DNA of 64,000 nucleotides from F1-120-MAGs118 sp013360535 (GCA_026647215.1 JAPKHC010000014.1:114968-178967); one strand, 5' to 3'. Shown: positions 31,185 through 40,776, numbered from the stretch's first letter. Made by a program: numbers and translations. The notes: generated from the sequence alone by a model not told the origin.

Positions 31185-33776
31185 TCAGCGCGGAACGGCG
31201 CGTGCGGCGTGCACGTCGACGGCGCGGGCGAGCTCGCGCTCGAGGTCGACGGAGGTGAAGGGCTTGGAGATGAAGCCCTCGACGTCGAGCTCGCGCGCGA
31301 GCTGCTCGAGGTGCGCCGCCGCGTGGCCGCTCATCAAGACGATCGCCGGGGGCGCGACGAGGCGCCGCAGCGCGCGCACGACGTCGCGGCCGTCGATCGT
31401 CGGCAGCGTGAGGTCGACCAGCGCGACGCGGCCCGAGCCCGTGCCGAGGTTGGCGAGCGCACGCTCGATCGACTCGAGGTCGGCCGCGGTCGAGGTGGTG
31501 TGGCCGCGCGCGGCGAGCGCGCGCACGAGAAAGTCGCGCACGTCGGGTTCGTCGTCGACGATCAGCACCTGCAGGCGCGGCACACGCGCGGGCAGGGCGG
31601 CGTCGATGCGCTCGGGCAAGCCGGCGTCGCTGGGCGGAGCCCCGCTTCGCACGAGGAGCAGCCGGAAGCTCGTGCCGGCACCGGGCTGGCTCGTCACCGC
31701 GATGATCCCGCCGTGGCGGCGCATCACGCCGAACACGACCGCGAGGCCGAGGCCGCGACCGGGGAAGCGCGTGCTGAAGAACGGGTCGAAGATGCGCTCG
31801 ACGAGCTCGGGGCTCATGCCCTCGCCGTCGTCGGACACTTCCAGCACGACGTAGTCGCCCGGACGCAGCTCGCCGCGCACTTGCACGCCCGGCAGGCCGA
31901 GCAGCGCCTCGGCGCGTTGCGTGGCTTCGGTCTGGAAGGCCGCACCGGGCAGGCTCAGGCGGCTCACGGAAAGCCGGACGCGCCGCGCCTTGGCGTCGCG
32001 CGCGTTGATGACGAGGTTGAGCACGGCCTGTTCGAGCTGCGAGCGAGCGCCGTCGACCACGAGCGGCTCGTTCGCGAGCTCGCTCGTGACCGTCACCACG
32101 TTGCCGACCGCGGAACGCAGCACGGGCTCGATTTCCCGCAAGAGACGGGCGAAATCGACCGGTGCGAGCTCGACCCGCTCGCCTCCGGCGTAGGTCTGCA
32201 GCTGCGCGCACAGGCGCGCCGCGCGCTCGCCGGCGCCCGAGATGGCGCCGAGCAGCTGCAGGCGGCGCGGGTCGTGCTCGTCGAGCTGCAACAGCTCCGC
32301 GTTGCCCATGACGCCGACCATCAGGTTGTTGAAGTCGTGCGCGATGCCGCTCGCGAACAGGCCGAGGCTCTCGGTGCGCTCGATCTGGCGCATGCGTTCC
32401 TCGAGCGCCTCCCGCGCGCGCACGGCGTTTTCCGCGCGCTCGATCTCGACCTGCAGCCGCCGGTTGGCGACGAGGAGCCGACGGCGGCTGCGCAGCGCGA
32501 GCAGCGCCCCGAGCGCGAGCACTCCCAGCGCTCCGTAGCCGATGCCGCGCAGCAGGCTCGCGCGCTGTTCCGCGCGATCCTGGTTCGCCTCGAGCTCCGC
32601 GCGCTCCGCTTCGATGCGCTCGCGCTGGGCGCTGAGCACCTGCTCCTGCAGCGCTCCGTAACTGCCGAACAGCTGCGCCTGCAGGCCGCGCCATGCCTCC
32701 ATGTCGTCGGTGAGGTCGAGCACGAGCTCGGCGTCGCGGCGCGCCACGGCGAGCTCGAAACGCATCTCGAGCATCGACCCGTCGACGATCGGCATTCCCA
32801 GCCCTTCGATGCGCCCGCGCGCCTCGTCGAGCAGCTCGGCCGTGGCATCGAGCCGTCCCTGCTCGAGCGTGATCTGCGTCGTGATCTGGTAGTAGGCCGC
32901 GACCACGACGAGGAAGCCGCCCCGCTCGGCGAGCGCGAGCGCTTCGCGCATGGATTCGAGCGCGAGGTCGGGCTCGTGGTGCTCGTCCTCGACCCGCGCG
33001 CGCTCGACGGCGACGCTGACCTCCGTGCGCAGGTCGCCGAGTTCCCGCGTGAGCGCACGCACCGCGCTGAGGCGCTCGAGCTTCTGCTCGTGGTCGAGTT
33101 CCTCGCGCTGGTGCAGGTAATCGTGCAGCGCCACCCACGCCCGCCGGGGCGCTAGCTCGGCGCTTCCGGCCAGAACCTCCAGTTCCTCGGTCACTTCGGT
33201 GTCGAGCGCACCCCCGATGTCATCGGTGATGTGGTGCATGCAGGACACGGCGAGCATGCGCGGGACGGTCGGACCGCCCTTGGGCACGGCCTCGAGCGCC
33301 GCGACGGCCGACTTCAACTCCTCGTAGGGATCATCGGCGATGCAGGCCGCCGAAGAACGCGCGGTGAAGTAGTACCCGCGCAGCGCGGGCGATGCAGCGG
33401 GAGACGGCGGTTGCGAGCTCCACTCGAGCCAGTCCTCGTGCTCGCGCGCCGGACCCGGACCACGCAGGGTCGAGTCGGCGAGCAGCGCGAGCATCGCCGC
33501 GACCGCCCGTCGATCCGGGTCGGTGTCGCGCACGGAGTCGACGAGCTCGATCGCCGTCCGCAACGCCACGCGCACGTCGAACTCGAGCTCGGCATGCACC
33601 TGTTCGAGCCCGAGCTCGAACCAGCGCGGGTCCTCGCGTGGCAACCGGGCCCGCTCTTCGGTGAGCGCGAGCGCCGCGCTCGACTGGCCCGAGGCGACCG
33701 ACGTCGGCCCGAATGCGGCCAGCGCCAGTGCGGCCACGAAGGTGGCGGCCAGCGCAGGGGGGGCGAAGCGGCGCAT
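31185..33776 (-). CDS. hybrid sensor histidine kinase with receiver domain
   Basis: An 863-residue protein. It has a signal peptide or first membrane helix (about 1-30), a large N-terminal sensor region of helical repeats (about 60-400), a transmembrane helix near 420-440 (GIGYGALGVLALGALLAL) and a coiled coil. The H-box ASGIAHDFNNLMVGVMG lies near residue 478. An ATPase domain has a G-box EGMSPELVERIFDPFF and GRGLGLAVVFGVM. The C-terminal receiver (about 733-860) opens with VLIVDDEPDVRDF, has its phospho-acceptor Asp near 788 (VALVDLTLP) and the conserved Lys in ISKPFT. The HDFNN motif is typical of orphan hybrid kinases. It is divergent from hemA. Confidence 0.9.
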   Translation of the reverse strand: MRRFAPPALAATFVAALALAAFGPTSVASGQSSAALALTEERARLPREDPRWFELGLEQVHAELEFDVRVALRTAIELVDSVRDTDPDRRAVAAMLALLADSTLRGPGPAREHEDWLEWSSQPPSPAASPALRGYYFTARSSAACIADDPYEELKSAVAALEAVPKGGPTVPRMLAVSCMHHITDDIGGALDTEVTEELEVLAGSAELAPRRAWVALHDYLHQREELDHEQKLERLSAVRALTRELGDLRTEVSVAVERARVEDEHHEPDLALESMREALALAERGGFLVVVAAYYQITTQITLEQGRLDATAELLDEARGRIEGLGMPIVDGSMLEMRFELAVARRDAELVLDLTDDMEAWRGLQAQLFGSYGALQEQVLSAQRERIEAERAELEANQDRAEQRASLLRGIGYGALGVLALGALLALRSRRRLLVANRRLQVEIERAENAVRAREALEERMRQIERTESLGLFASGIAHDFNNLMVGVMGNAELLQLDEHDPRRLQLLGAISGAGERAARLCAQLQTYAGGERVELAPVDFARLLREIEPVLRSAVGNVVTVTSELANEPLVVDGARSQLEQAVLNLVINARDAKARRVRLSVSRLSLPGAAFQTEATQRAEALLGLPGVQVRGELRPGDYVVLEVSDDGEGMSPELVERIFDPFFSTRFPGRGLGLAVVFGVMRRHGGIIAVTSQPGAGTSFRLLLVRSGAPPSDAGLPERIDAALPARVPRLQVLIVDDEPDVRDFLVRALAARGHTTSTAADLESIERALANLGTGSGRVALVDLTLPTIDGRDVVRALRRLVAPPAIVLMSGHAAAHLEQLARELDVEGFISKPFTSVDLERELARAVDVHAARAVPR

Positions 33777-33852
33777 GGGCGCATCCTACGGGTTGGGTCG
33801 GCCCTTCCAAGGCAGGCCGGCGCGGATCCCTGCGACCTTGTGCGCAGGAAGG

Positions 33853-33918
33853 ATTCCCCGGGTGCGCAGGAGCGGGGAAATCGCGGGAAATTCCCGCGCA
33901 TGACAGACCCATGACAGA
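33853..33918. promoter_or_regulatory. heme operon control region with nested palindromes
   Basis: CGCGGGAA-A-TTCCCGCG (33882-33898) is a perfect 17-bp palindrome about 54 bp before the hemA ATG. Just upstream TTCCCCG (33854-33860) and CGGGGAA (33873-33879) form a second inverted repeat. Just downstream CATGACAGA is repeated with an 11-bp period (33899-33907 and 33910-33918), one helix turn. This is a plausible operator for the heme operon or for the divergent kinase gene. Confidence 0.5.
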
Positions 33919-33951
33919 GGTGCCCGCGGGACGTCCTACCTTGCGCTCGTC

Positions 33952-35211
33952 ATGGAACGCATCGGGATCGTGGGCCTCTCGCTCCAGGAAACCGACGTCG
34001 CTGGGCTCGAGCGGCTGCACCGCCCGTCGCCCGAGCGGCTCGAGCTCTTCGCGCGGGAGCTGGCGGACGAGCTCGGGGCCAGCGAGCTGGTGTACCTCGC
34101 CACCTGCAACCGGATCGAGGTGATCTTCGCGCGCGAGCTCGGGCACCTGCCGCAGCCGGGCGACCGCGAGGTCGTCGCGCGCGTGTTCGAGCTCGGCGAG
34201 GGCGAGCCGGTGCGCGAGCGGCTGCACCTGCACTCCGGCCGCGAGGCGGTGCGCCACCTGTTCCGGGTCGCGTGCTCGCTCGATTCGGTCGTGCTCGGCG
34301 AAGACCAGATCCTTGCGCAGGTGCGCGACGCGTGGGCGCGCAGCGAGCGCGCGGGACTGGTCGGGCGGCTGCTCGGCGGCCTGTTCGAGCAGACCTTCCA
34401 GATCGGCAAGCAGGTGCGCACGGAGACGGAGCTCTCGCGCATCCCGGTGTCGGTGGTGAGCATCGGCCTCGAGGAAATCGCGCGGCACTTCCGGGAGACG
34501 CTGCCGCGGGTCGCGCTCGTCGGAGCGGGCGCGATGGCCGAGCTCGTCACCAAGAACTCGGCGGAGCACGGGGTCAAGATCGCGGCGATCGCCAACCGCA
34601 CGCGCGAGCGCGCCGAGCGGCTCGCGGCGACCTGCGGGGCGCAGGCGCTCACCCTCGACGAGCTGCTCGCCGGGCGCGGCGGATTCGATGCGCTGATCAC
34701 CGCCACCTCGATGCCCGGATACGTGTTCGGGCGCGAGAAACTGCTCGAATTCGCCGCCCGCACGCCGCTCGGCCGCCCGCTGGTCGCGATCGACCTCGCG
34801 GTGCCGCGCGACGTCGAGCCGGTCGAGCACGCTTCGGTCGAGGTGATCGACATGGAACGCCTGCGCGCCGCCGCCGAGGGCAACCGCGGCCTGCGCGCGG
34901 CCGCTGCGGCGCAGGCCGAGGGCCTGATCGAGCGCAAGCTGGATTCGTTCGTCCGACGCGCGACGCAGGCGGCGATCAACGAGACGATCGCCGAGATGCG
35001 CAGCGAGTCGGAAAGCGTGTTCGAGAAGGAGTTGTCGCAGCTCTTCGTCGGGAAACTCTCCCATCTCGAGGCCGCCGATCGCCGCGCGATCGAGCACTGG
35101 GCGCGCACGGCCTTCGGGCGCGTGTCGCACGTGCCGATCAGCGCGATCAAGCGCCTCGCCAACGACAAGTCGCTGTTCGGAGGTTCGAACGGCGCGGAAG
35201 GTGCAGCTTGA
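33952..35211 (+). CDS. hemA: glutamyl-tRNA reductase
   Basis: A 419-residue enzyme that reduces glutamyl-tRNA to glutamate-1-semialdehyde, the committed step of the C5 heme pathway. The nucleophile is C52 in LATCNRIEVIFA; HSGREAVRHLFRVACSLDSV and VLGEDQILAQVRDAW follow, and the NADPH-binding Rossmann motif LVGAGAMAELVTK lies near residue 190. The N-terminal motif reads GLSLQETD instead of the usual GxNHKTAP, so the conserved His is replaced. The C-terminal dimerisation helices run to about 419. ATG at 33952 is the first in frame. It overlaps the next gene by 4 bp. Confidence 0.95.
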   Translation: MERIGIVGLSLQETDVAGLERLHRPSPERLELFARELADELGASELVYLATCNRIEVIFARELGHLPQPGDREVVARVFELGEGEPVRERLHLHSGREAVRHLFRVACSLDSVVLGEDQILAQVRDAWARSERAGLVGRLLGGLFEQTFQIGKQVRTETELSRIPVSVVSIGLEEIARHFRETLPRVALVGAGAMAELVTKNSAEHGVKIAAIANRTRERAERLAATCGAQALTLDELLAGRGGFDALITATSMPGYVFGREKLLEFAARTPLGRPLVAIDLAVPRDVEPVEHASVEVIDMERLRAAAEGNRGLRAAAAAQAEGLIERKLDSFVRRATQAAINETIAEMRSESESVFEKELSQLFVGKLSHLEAADRRAIEHWARTAFGRVSHVPISAIKRLANDKSLFGGSNGAEGAA

Positions 35212-36851
35212 AGATCAGGATCGCGACGCGCGGGTCGGAGCTCGCGCTGTGGCAGGCCCACTACACGAAGTCGAAGCTCGAGGCCGCGGGCGCGACGGTC
35301 GAGATTCTCGTGCTCAAGACGCGCGGGGACCTGATCGACAACGTCCCGCTGTCGAAGGTCGAGGGCAAGGCGTTCTTCACGGCCGAGATCGAGCGCGCGC
35401 TGCTCGACGGGGACGCCGAGGTCGCCGTGCACAGCCACAAGGACCTGCCGACGGAAATGACGCCGGGCCTCGTGATCGCGGCGGTGCCGCCGCGCGCGAC
35501 GCACACCGAGCGCCTGCTCGTGCGGCCCGACGCGCTCGACGAGAGCGCGGCGTTCCTGCCGCTCAAGCGGGGCGCGCGCGTCGGCACGAGCGCGCCGCGG
35601 CGGCTCGAGCAGCTGCGCACGCTGCGGCCCGACCTGGTCGTGCTCGACCTGCGTGGCAACGTGCCGACGCGCGTGCGCAAGGCGCGCGAAGGCCAGTACG
35701 ACGCGGTCGTGCTCGCCGCGGCCGGGCTCGATCGCCTCGAGCTCTCGACCGAGGGCCTCGTGCCCGTCGACCTGCCGATCGAGCTGTTCGTGCCCGCGCC
35801 CGCGCAGGGTGCGCTCGCGATCCAGACGCGCTCCGACGACCGCGCGACGACGGAGTTCGTGCGCCGCGTGATGCACGACGCGGGCACGGAAGCCGCGATC
35901 GAGGCCGAACGTTCGCTGCTCTCGGGCGCGGGCGGCGGTTGCAGCCTGCCGCTCGCGGCGGCGGTGCAGCGCCAGGGCGCCGGTTACGTCGCCTACGGTT
36001 TCCTCGGTGCGGGACATCCGGCCGGCACGGCGCACGCGCGCTGGGTCGTCGCCAAGGGCCCGTCGCCGCGCGAGGCGATGACGACGGTGCTCGGCCAGCT
36101 GACCGCGGGACACGCGACGGGCGCCGGCCCGCTCGGTGGGCTGCGCGTCGCGCTCGCGGGCTCCGCCCAGGATGGCTCGCAGCTCGCCGACCGGCTCGCG
36201 GCGCTCGGCGCACGCGTCGTCACCGAGCGCGTGATCGAGCTCGAGCCGCTGGCGGGCGTCGACGTCGCCGGGTTCGTCGCCAGGGCGCGCGCGGGCGACG
36301 TGATCGCAGTCACCAGCCGTCAGGCGGCGCGCCTGCTCTCCGGCTGCAAGGTCGCCGCGGGCGTGCGCTTCGCCGCGGTCGGCGGTTCGACGGCGCGCCA
36401 GCTGAAGGAAAGCGGCTTCGAAGCGAGCTGGACCGGCGACGGCGGCGCGCGCGAGCTCGCCCAGAAGCTCGAAATCACCGGGAAGAACAGCGTGTTCTGG
36501 CCGTGCGCGGCCGAGGCGTTGCCCGAGCTCGAGGAAGGCCTGAAGGAGCGTGGTGTCGCGCTCCAGCGGCTCGCCGTCTACCGCACGCGCGTCGTCACGG
36601 GCGCCCAGCTCTCGTCCGACGTCGACGTGCGCGTCTACATGAGCCCCTCGGCGGTCGAGGCGGGCCTCGCGTGGGAACGCGCGAATCCCGGCCGCGCCAC
36701 CGAACGTCTCGCGCTCGGCCACTCGACCGCAAAGGCGCTCGAGGCCGCGGCGCTGCCCGCGCGTGCGCCCGCCTGCTCGAGCGCTCCGATCACCGACGAG
36801 CTCGTCGCCGAGCTCTCCCGTCTCGTCCGCAAAACCGTGAGCCAACGATGA
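35208..36851 (+). CDS. hemC: fused porphobilinogen deaminase and uroporphyrinogen-III synthase
   Basis: A 547-residue two-domain protein. Residues 1-300 are HemC, which polymerises four porphobilinogens: IRIATRGSELALWQA, AVHSHKDLPTEMTPG and GAGGGCSLPLAAAVQ, the last holding the Cys that carries the dipyrromethane cofactor. Residues about 310-547 are HemD, which closes the ring to uroporphyrinogen III: LRVALAGSAQDGSQLADRL, ITSRQAARL-like VTSRQAARLLSG, FWPCAAEALPELEE and YMSPSAVEAGL. The start is TTG at 35208, inside TTGA with the hemA stop; no ATG is available. Fusing the two lets the unstable linear tetrapyrrole pass directly to ring closure. Confidence 0.93.
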   Translation: MKIRIATRGSELALWQAHYTKSKLEAAGATVEILVLKTRGDLIDNVPLSKVEGKAFFTAEIERALLDGDAEVAVHSHKDLPTEMTPGLVIAAVPPRATHTERLLVRPDALDESAAFLPLKRGARVGTSAPRRLEQLRTLRPDLVVLDLRGNVPTRVRKAREGQYDAVVLAAAGLDRLELSTEGLVPVDLPIELFVPAPAQGALAIQTRSDDRATTEFVRRVMHDAGTEAAIEAERSLLSGAGGGCSLPLAAAVQRQGAGYVAYGFLGAGHPAGTAHARWVVAKGPSPREAMTTVLGQLTAGHATGAGPLGGLRVALAGSAQDGSQLADRLAALGARVVTERVIELEPLAGVDVAGFVARARAGDVIAVTSRQAARLLSGCKVAAGVRFAAVGGSTARQLKESGFEASWTGDGGARELAQKLEITGKNSVFWPCAAEALPELEEGLKERGVALQRLAVYRTRVVTGAQLSSDVDVRVYMSPSAVEAGLAWERANPGRATERLALGHSTAKALEAAALPARAPACSSAPITDELVAELSRLVRKTVSQR

Positions 36852-37816
36852 AGATCCGCCCCCGCCGACTCCGCACCACCGCCACCCTGCGCGAGGCCGT
36901 CGCCGAGACGCAGTTCCGTGTCCAGCAGCTGATCCAGCCGCACTTCGTGATCGACGACACGAACGCGGTGCAGGCGATCTCGTCGATGCCGGGCATCGAG
37001 CGCATGGGCATCACGCGCCTCGTCGAGCGCGTGGGCCGCGACCTCGACCTCGGGCTCTCGACCGTGCTGCTGTTCGGGCTCACCGACCACAAGGACCAAC
37101 GCGGCGCGAGCGCGACCGACGCCGACGGCCTGATCCCGCGCGCGGTTCGCGCGCTGCGCGAGCGCTTCGGCGACAAGCTCGTGATCGCGACCGACGTGTG
37201 CCTGTGCGGTTCGCTCGAGCACGGCCACTGCGGCGTCTTGAAGGAAGGCAAGGTGCTCAACGACGAGACGCTGCCGATCCTCGCCGCGATGGCGCTCGCC
37301 CACGCCAAGGCCGGCGCCGACATCGTCGCCCCGAGCGACATGATGGACGGGCGTGTCGCCGCGATCCGCGCGACGCTCGACGCCAGCGGGCACAGCGACA
37401 CGACGCTGATGAGCTACTCGACCAAGTTCGCCTCGGCCTTCTACGGGCCGTTCCGCGAGGCCGCCGACAGCGCGCCGAAGTCGGGCGACCGCAAGAGCTA
37501 CCAGATGGACCACCGCAACGCGCGCGAGGCGCTGCGCGAGAGCCTGCTCGACGAGCAGGAAGGCGCGGACATCCTGATGGTCAAGCCCGCGCTGTCGTAC
37601 CTCGACATCATCCGCACGATCAAGGACCGCACGCTGGTTCCGCTCGCCGCCTACAACGTGTCGGGCGAGTACTCGATGGTGAAGGCCGCGGCGGCGAACG
37701 GCTGGATCGACGAGAAGCTCGTCGTGCGCGAGATCCTCAACTCGATGTTCCGCGCCGGTTCCGACCTGGTGATCAGCTACCACGGGCGCGAGGCGCGCGA
37801 GAAGGGCTGGATCTGA
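36848..37816 (+). CDS. hemB: delta-aminolevulinic acid dehydratase
   Basis: A 322-residue enzyme that joins two aminolevulinates into porphobilinogen. RPRRLR at the N-terminus, the Cys-type metal site DVCLCGSLEHGHCGVL near residues 116-131, the first active Lys in STKFASAFYGPFR near 193 and the second in LMVKPALSYLD near 245 are all present. Length is normal. The Cys-x-Cys-x7-Cys metal site predicts a zinc-dependent form. ATG at 36848 overlaps the hemC-hemD stop by 4 bp and the stop overlaps the hemL ATG by one base. Confidence 0.96.
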   Translation: MKIRPRRLRTTATLREAVAETQFRVQQLIQPHFVIDDTNAVQAISSMPGIERMGITRLVERVGRDLDLGLSTVLLFGLTDHKDQRGASATDADGLIPRAVRALRERFGDKLVIATDVCLCGSLEHGHCGVLKEGKVLNDETLPILAAMALAHAKAGADIVAPSDMMDGRVAAIRATLDASGHSDTTLMSYSTKFASAFYGPFREAADSAPKSGDRKSYQMDHRNAREALRESLLDEQEGADILMVKPALSYLDIIRTIKDRTLVPLAAYNVSGEYSMVKAAAANGWIDEKLVVREILNSMFRAGSDLVISYHGREAREKGWI

Positions 37817-39099
37817 TGCACCCGCTGCTCGAACGCGCGAAGAAAGTGATGCCGGGCGGGGTGTCGAGCCCCGTGCGCGCCTTCCTCGCGGTCGGTGGCG
37901 AACCGCCGATCGTCGCGAAGGCGCGCGGGGCGGAAGTCACCGACGTCGATGGCAAGGTCTACACCGATCTCGTCGGCTCCTGGGGCCCGATGATCCTCGG
38001 GCACTCGCATCCGGCGGTGGTCGAGGCGATCACGCGCGCGGCGCAGGAAGGCCTGAGCTTCGGCGCGACGTGCGAGCGCGAGGTGATGCTCGCCGAGGCG
38101 GTGCTGTGCCGCTTCCCGTGGGCCGAGAAGGTGCGCTTCGTGTCGACGGGCACCGAGGCGGTGATGAGCGCGGTGCGCCTCGCGCGCGGCGCCACCGGAC
38201 GCAGCCGCATCGTCAAGTTCGAGGCCTGCTACCACGGCCACGCGGACAGCCTGCTCGTCAAGGGCGGCTCGGGGCTCGCGACGCTCGGCATCCCGTCGTC
38301 GGCGGGCGTGCCGCCGGCGCTGGCGGAGCTCACCGAGGTGCTGCCGCTCGACGACGAGCGGGCCGCGGACGAGCTTTTTGCCGCAAAGGGCAAGGAAATC
38401 GCCTGTGTCATCATCGAGCCGCTGCCGGCGAACTCCGGCCTGCTCGTGCAGCGTCAGGAGTTCCTCGAGCACCTGCGCAAGCTCACGCGCGCGCACGGTG
38501 CGCTGCTGATCTTCGACGAGGTCATCAGCGGCCTGCGCGTCGCGATGGGCGGCATGACGGAACTGACGAAGATCGAGCCCGACATCGTCACGCTCGGCAA
38601 GATCGTCGGCGGCGGCATGCCGGTCGGCGCGTACCTCGCCAAGGACACGCTGATGACGCAGGTCGCGCCGCTGGGGCCCGTGTACCAGGCCGGCACGCTG
38701 TCGGGAAATCCCGTCGCGATGGCGGCCGGGCTCGCGACGCTCAAGCTGCTCGAGGACCGCAAGGTCTACGCGGAGCTCGACCAGAAGGGCGCGACGCTGC
38801 AGAAGGGCTTCCAGTCCGCACTCGATCGCCACGGCTTGCCGGCGACGGTCGCGCGCGTCGGCTCGATCCTGTGGCTCAGCCTGCAGAAAGGTCCGGCGCC
38901 GCGGGCGTGGCATCAAGTCGAGACCGCGGGCGCGAAGCTGTACGGCAAGCTGCACCGCAACCTGATGCGCGAAGGCCTGTGGATGGCGCCCTCGGCCTTC
39001 GAAGTGGCCTTCGTCTCGCTCGCGCACGCGCCCGAGCACCTCGAACGTGCGACCGCGGCCTTCGAGCGCGCGCTCGCCGCCACGGTGAAGGAAGGCTGA
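37816..39099 (+). CDS. hemL: glutamate-1-semialdehyde 2,1-aminomutase
   Basis: A 427-residue PLP enzyme that isomerises glutamate-1-semialdehyde to 5-aminolevulinate. The PLP Lys lies near residue 262 in TLGKIVGGGMPVGAY. Other family segments are VFLAVGGEPPIVAKARGA near the start, TGTEAVMSAVRLARGATGR near 113, VKFEACYHGHADSLLV near 133 and FDEVISGLRV near 233. ATG at 37816 shares a base with the hemB stop. Together hemA and hemL make aminolevulinate from glutamyl-tRNA. The gene order (hemL after hemB) is unlike Escherichia coli, where these genes are scattered. Confidence 0.96.
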   Translation: MHPLLERAKKVMPGGVSSPVRAFLAVGGEPPIVAKARGAEVTDVDGKVYTDLVGSWGPMILGHSHPAVVEAITRAAQEGLSFGATCEREVMLAEAVLCRFPWAEKVRFVSTGTEAVMSAVRLARGATGRSRIVKFEACYHGHADSLLVKGGSGLATLGIPSSAGVPPALAELTEVLPLDDERAADELFAAKGKEIACVIIEPLPANSGLLVQRQEFLEHLRKLTRAHGALLIFDEVISGLRVAMGGMTELTKIEPDIVTLGKIVGGGMPVGAYLAKDTLMTQVAPLGPVYQAGTLSGNPVAMAAGLATLKLLEDRKVYAELDQKGATLQKGFQSALDRHGLPATVARVGSILWLSLQKGPAPRAWHQVETAGAKLYGKLHRNLMREGLWMAPSAFEVAFVSLAHAPEHLERATAAFERALAATVKEG

Positions 39100-39100
39100 C

Positions 39101-40081
39101 GTGGACTCCACCCGTCGCAAGCTCTACTCGTACGTCGCGGTAGTCGCGCTGTACCTGCTTGTGTTCGGGTGGTGGCTGTTCTTCTTCTACCACCAGAGCG
39201 ACTTCCTGCTGCGCAAGGTGACGGCGCAGGGCGTCGTGGTGCCGGCCGAGGTCGAGCAGGCGCTGCGGACGGCGACCGACGAGAGCATGCGCATGTTCGT
39301 GTTCGAGGGCGGCTTCCTCGGCCTGCTCCTGCTCGCGAGCATCGCGCTGGTCGTGCGTTCGCTGCAGCGCGAGCTCAGCGTGCACCGCCAGCAGCGCAAC
39401 TTCCTCTCGGCGGTCACGCACGAGCTCAAGAGCCCGATCGCGTCGGCCAAGCTGTACGTCGAGAGCCTGCAGCTGGGGCGCGCCGAGGGCGAGAAGCGCG
39501 AGCGCTACCTGCGCCACGCGCACCAGGACCTCAACCGCCTGCAGCAGATGGTCGAGAGCCTGCTCGTGACCGCGCGCATGACGACGACCGGGCCCGACGT
39601 CAAGCTGCGCGAGCTGGATCTCGCCGGTGAGGCGCGCGAGATCGCGGCCGAGCTCGCGACCGACCCGCAGACGTCGACGGCGAAGCTCGAGCTCGAGCTC
39701 TCCGGCCCGCTGTCCGTTCAGGCCGACCCGCTCGCGCTGCGCACGATCCTGCGCAACCTCGTGTCCAACGCCGTCAAGTACGCCGGGCCGGCTCCGCGCG
39801 TCGCCCTCAAGGTCGAACGGCGCGGCCCGCAGGCCCTGATCGTGGTGCGAGACTTCGGTCCGGGGTTGAAGGGCGCCGATCCGCGCCGCATCTTCGACGC
39901 CTTCGTACGCGGTGGCGACGAGAACGTGCGCACGCGGCCGGGTGTCGGGCTGGGACTGTTCCTGGTGGCCGAGCTCGCCCGCGCCCAGGGCGGAGACGCC
40001 CGTGCCGTCACGGGCCTCGAAGGCGGCGGTTTCGCCGTCGAAGTCACGCTGCCCGCGACGGGAAAGGACCTGCAATCGTGA
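39101..40081 (+). CDS. two-TM sensor histidine kinase
   Basis: A 326-residue membrane kinase starting at GTG (39101), one base after the hemL stop. Transmembrane helices lie near 10-30 and 64-86, with a short periplasmic loop of about 32 residues. The H-box AVTHELKSPIASAKLY lies near residue 107; N-box NLVSNAVKYAG follows, then DFGPGLKG and a G-box GVGLGLFLVAEL. The stop overlaps the GTG of the response regulator by 4 bp. Being inside the heme operon, it may sense heme, a porphyrin or oxygen, though the sensing loop is too short to show a known domain. Confidence 0.9.
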   Translation: MDSTRRKLYSYVAVVALYLLVFGWWLFFFYHQSDFLLRKVTAQGVVVPAEVEQALRTATDESMRMFVFEGGFLGLLLLASIALVVRSLQRELSVHRQQRNFLSAVTHELKSPIASAKLYVESLQLGRAEGEKRERYLRHAHQDLNRLQQMVESLLVTARMTTTGPDVKLRELDLAGEAREIAAELATDPQTSTAKLELELSGPLSVQADPLALRTILRNLVSNAVKYAGPAPRVALKVERRGPQALIVVRDFGPGLKGADPRRIFDAFVRGGDENVRTRPGVGLGLFLVAELARAQGGDARAVTGLEGGGFAVEVTLPATGKDLQS

Positions 40082-40776
40082 GCGCGGACAAACTGGTCGT
40101 CGTCGAGGACGAGGAGCACCTCGCCGAGGTGATCGCGGACAATCTCGAGCTCGAGGGCTACGAGGTCGAGGTGATCGTCGACGGTCTCGCGGCGCTCGAG
40201 CGGCTGCGGCGCGAGCCCGCGCCGGCGCTGGTGCTGCTCGACGTGATGTTGCCCGGCATGGACGGCTTCACGATCTGCGAGACGCTGCGCCGCGAGGGTC
40301 GCGACATGCCGATCCTGTTCCTGACCGCGCGCAGCGGGCTCGACGACCGCGTCAAGGGCCTCGAGCTCGGCGGCGACGACTTCCTCGGGAAGCCCTTCGA
40401 CCTGCGCGAGCTGATGCTGCGCGTGCGCGCGATCCTCAAGCGCGCCACCTGGTACAACGGCCCGTCTCCCATCGGCGACGTGCTCACGCTCGGCCCCGCG
40501 CGCGTCGACTTCAAGCGCTACGTCGCGATCGTCGACGGCCGCGAGATCCAGCTCTCCCAGAAGGAGACCATGATCCTGCGCTGCCTCGCGGAGAAGCCCG
40601 GCGAGGTCGTCGCACGCGCCGAGATCCTCGACCGCGTCTGGGGCTACGACGCGTTCCCCACCGAGCGCACGATCGACAATTTCATCGTGCGCCTGCGCCG
40701 CCTGCTCGAACCCGATCCCCAGTCCCCGCGCTACATCCACACCGTGCGCGGCACCGGATACCGACTCACGCCATGA
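40078..40776 (+). CDS. OmpR-family response regulator
   Basis: A 232-residue regulator starting at GTG (40078). An N-terminal receiver has VVEDEEHLAEVI, the phosphorylated Asp near residue 54 in LLDVMLPGMDGF, and the Thr and Lys of LFLTARSGLDDR and LGKPFDLRE. A C-terminal winged helix of OmpR/PhoB type has ILDRVWGYDAFPTERTIDNF and VRLRR...YIHTVRGTGYRL at the end. It is paired with the kinase gene and ends within the ATG of hemE (ATGA overlap). It is a good candidate to control the heme operon or genes needing heme. Confidence 0.94.
   Translation: MSADKLVVVEDEEHLAEVIADNLELEGYEVEVIVDGLAALERLRREPAPALVLLDVMLPGMDGFTICETLRREGRDMPILFLTARSGLDDRVKGLELGGDDFLGKPFDLRELMLRVRAILKRATWYNGPSPIGDVLTLGPARVDFKRYVAIVDGREIQLSQKETMILRCLAEKPGEVVARAEILDRVWGYDAFPTERTIDNFIVRLRRLLEPDPQSPRYIHTVRGTGYRLTP

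Noticed and set aside
30120..33155. A 1011-codon plus-strand open frame opposite the hybrid kinase
   Set aside because: Compositional shadow; the opposite strand has H-box, G-box and receiver motifs in order.
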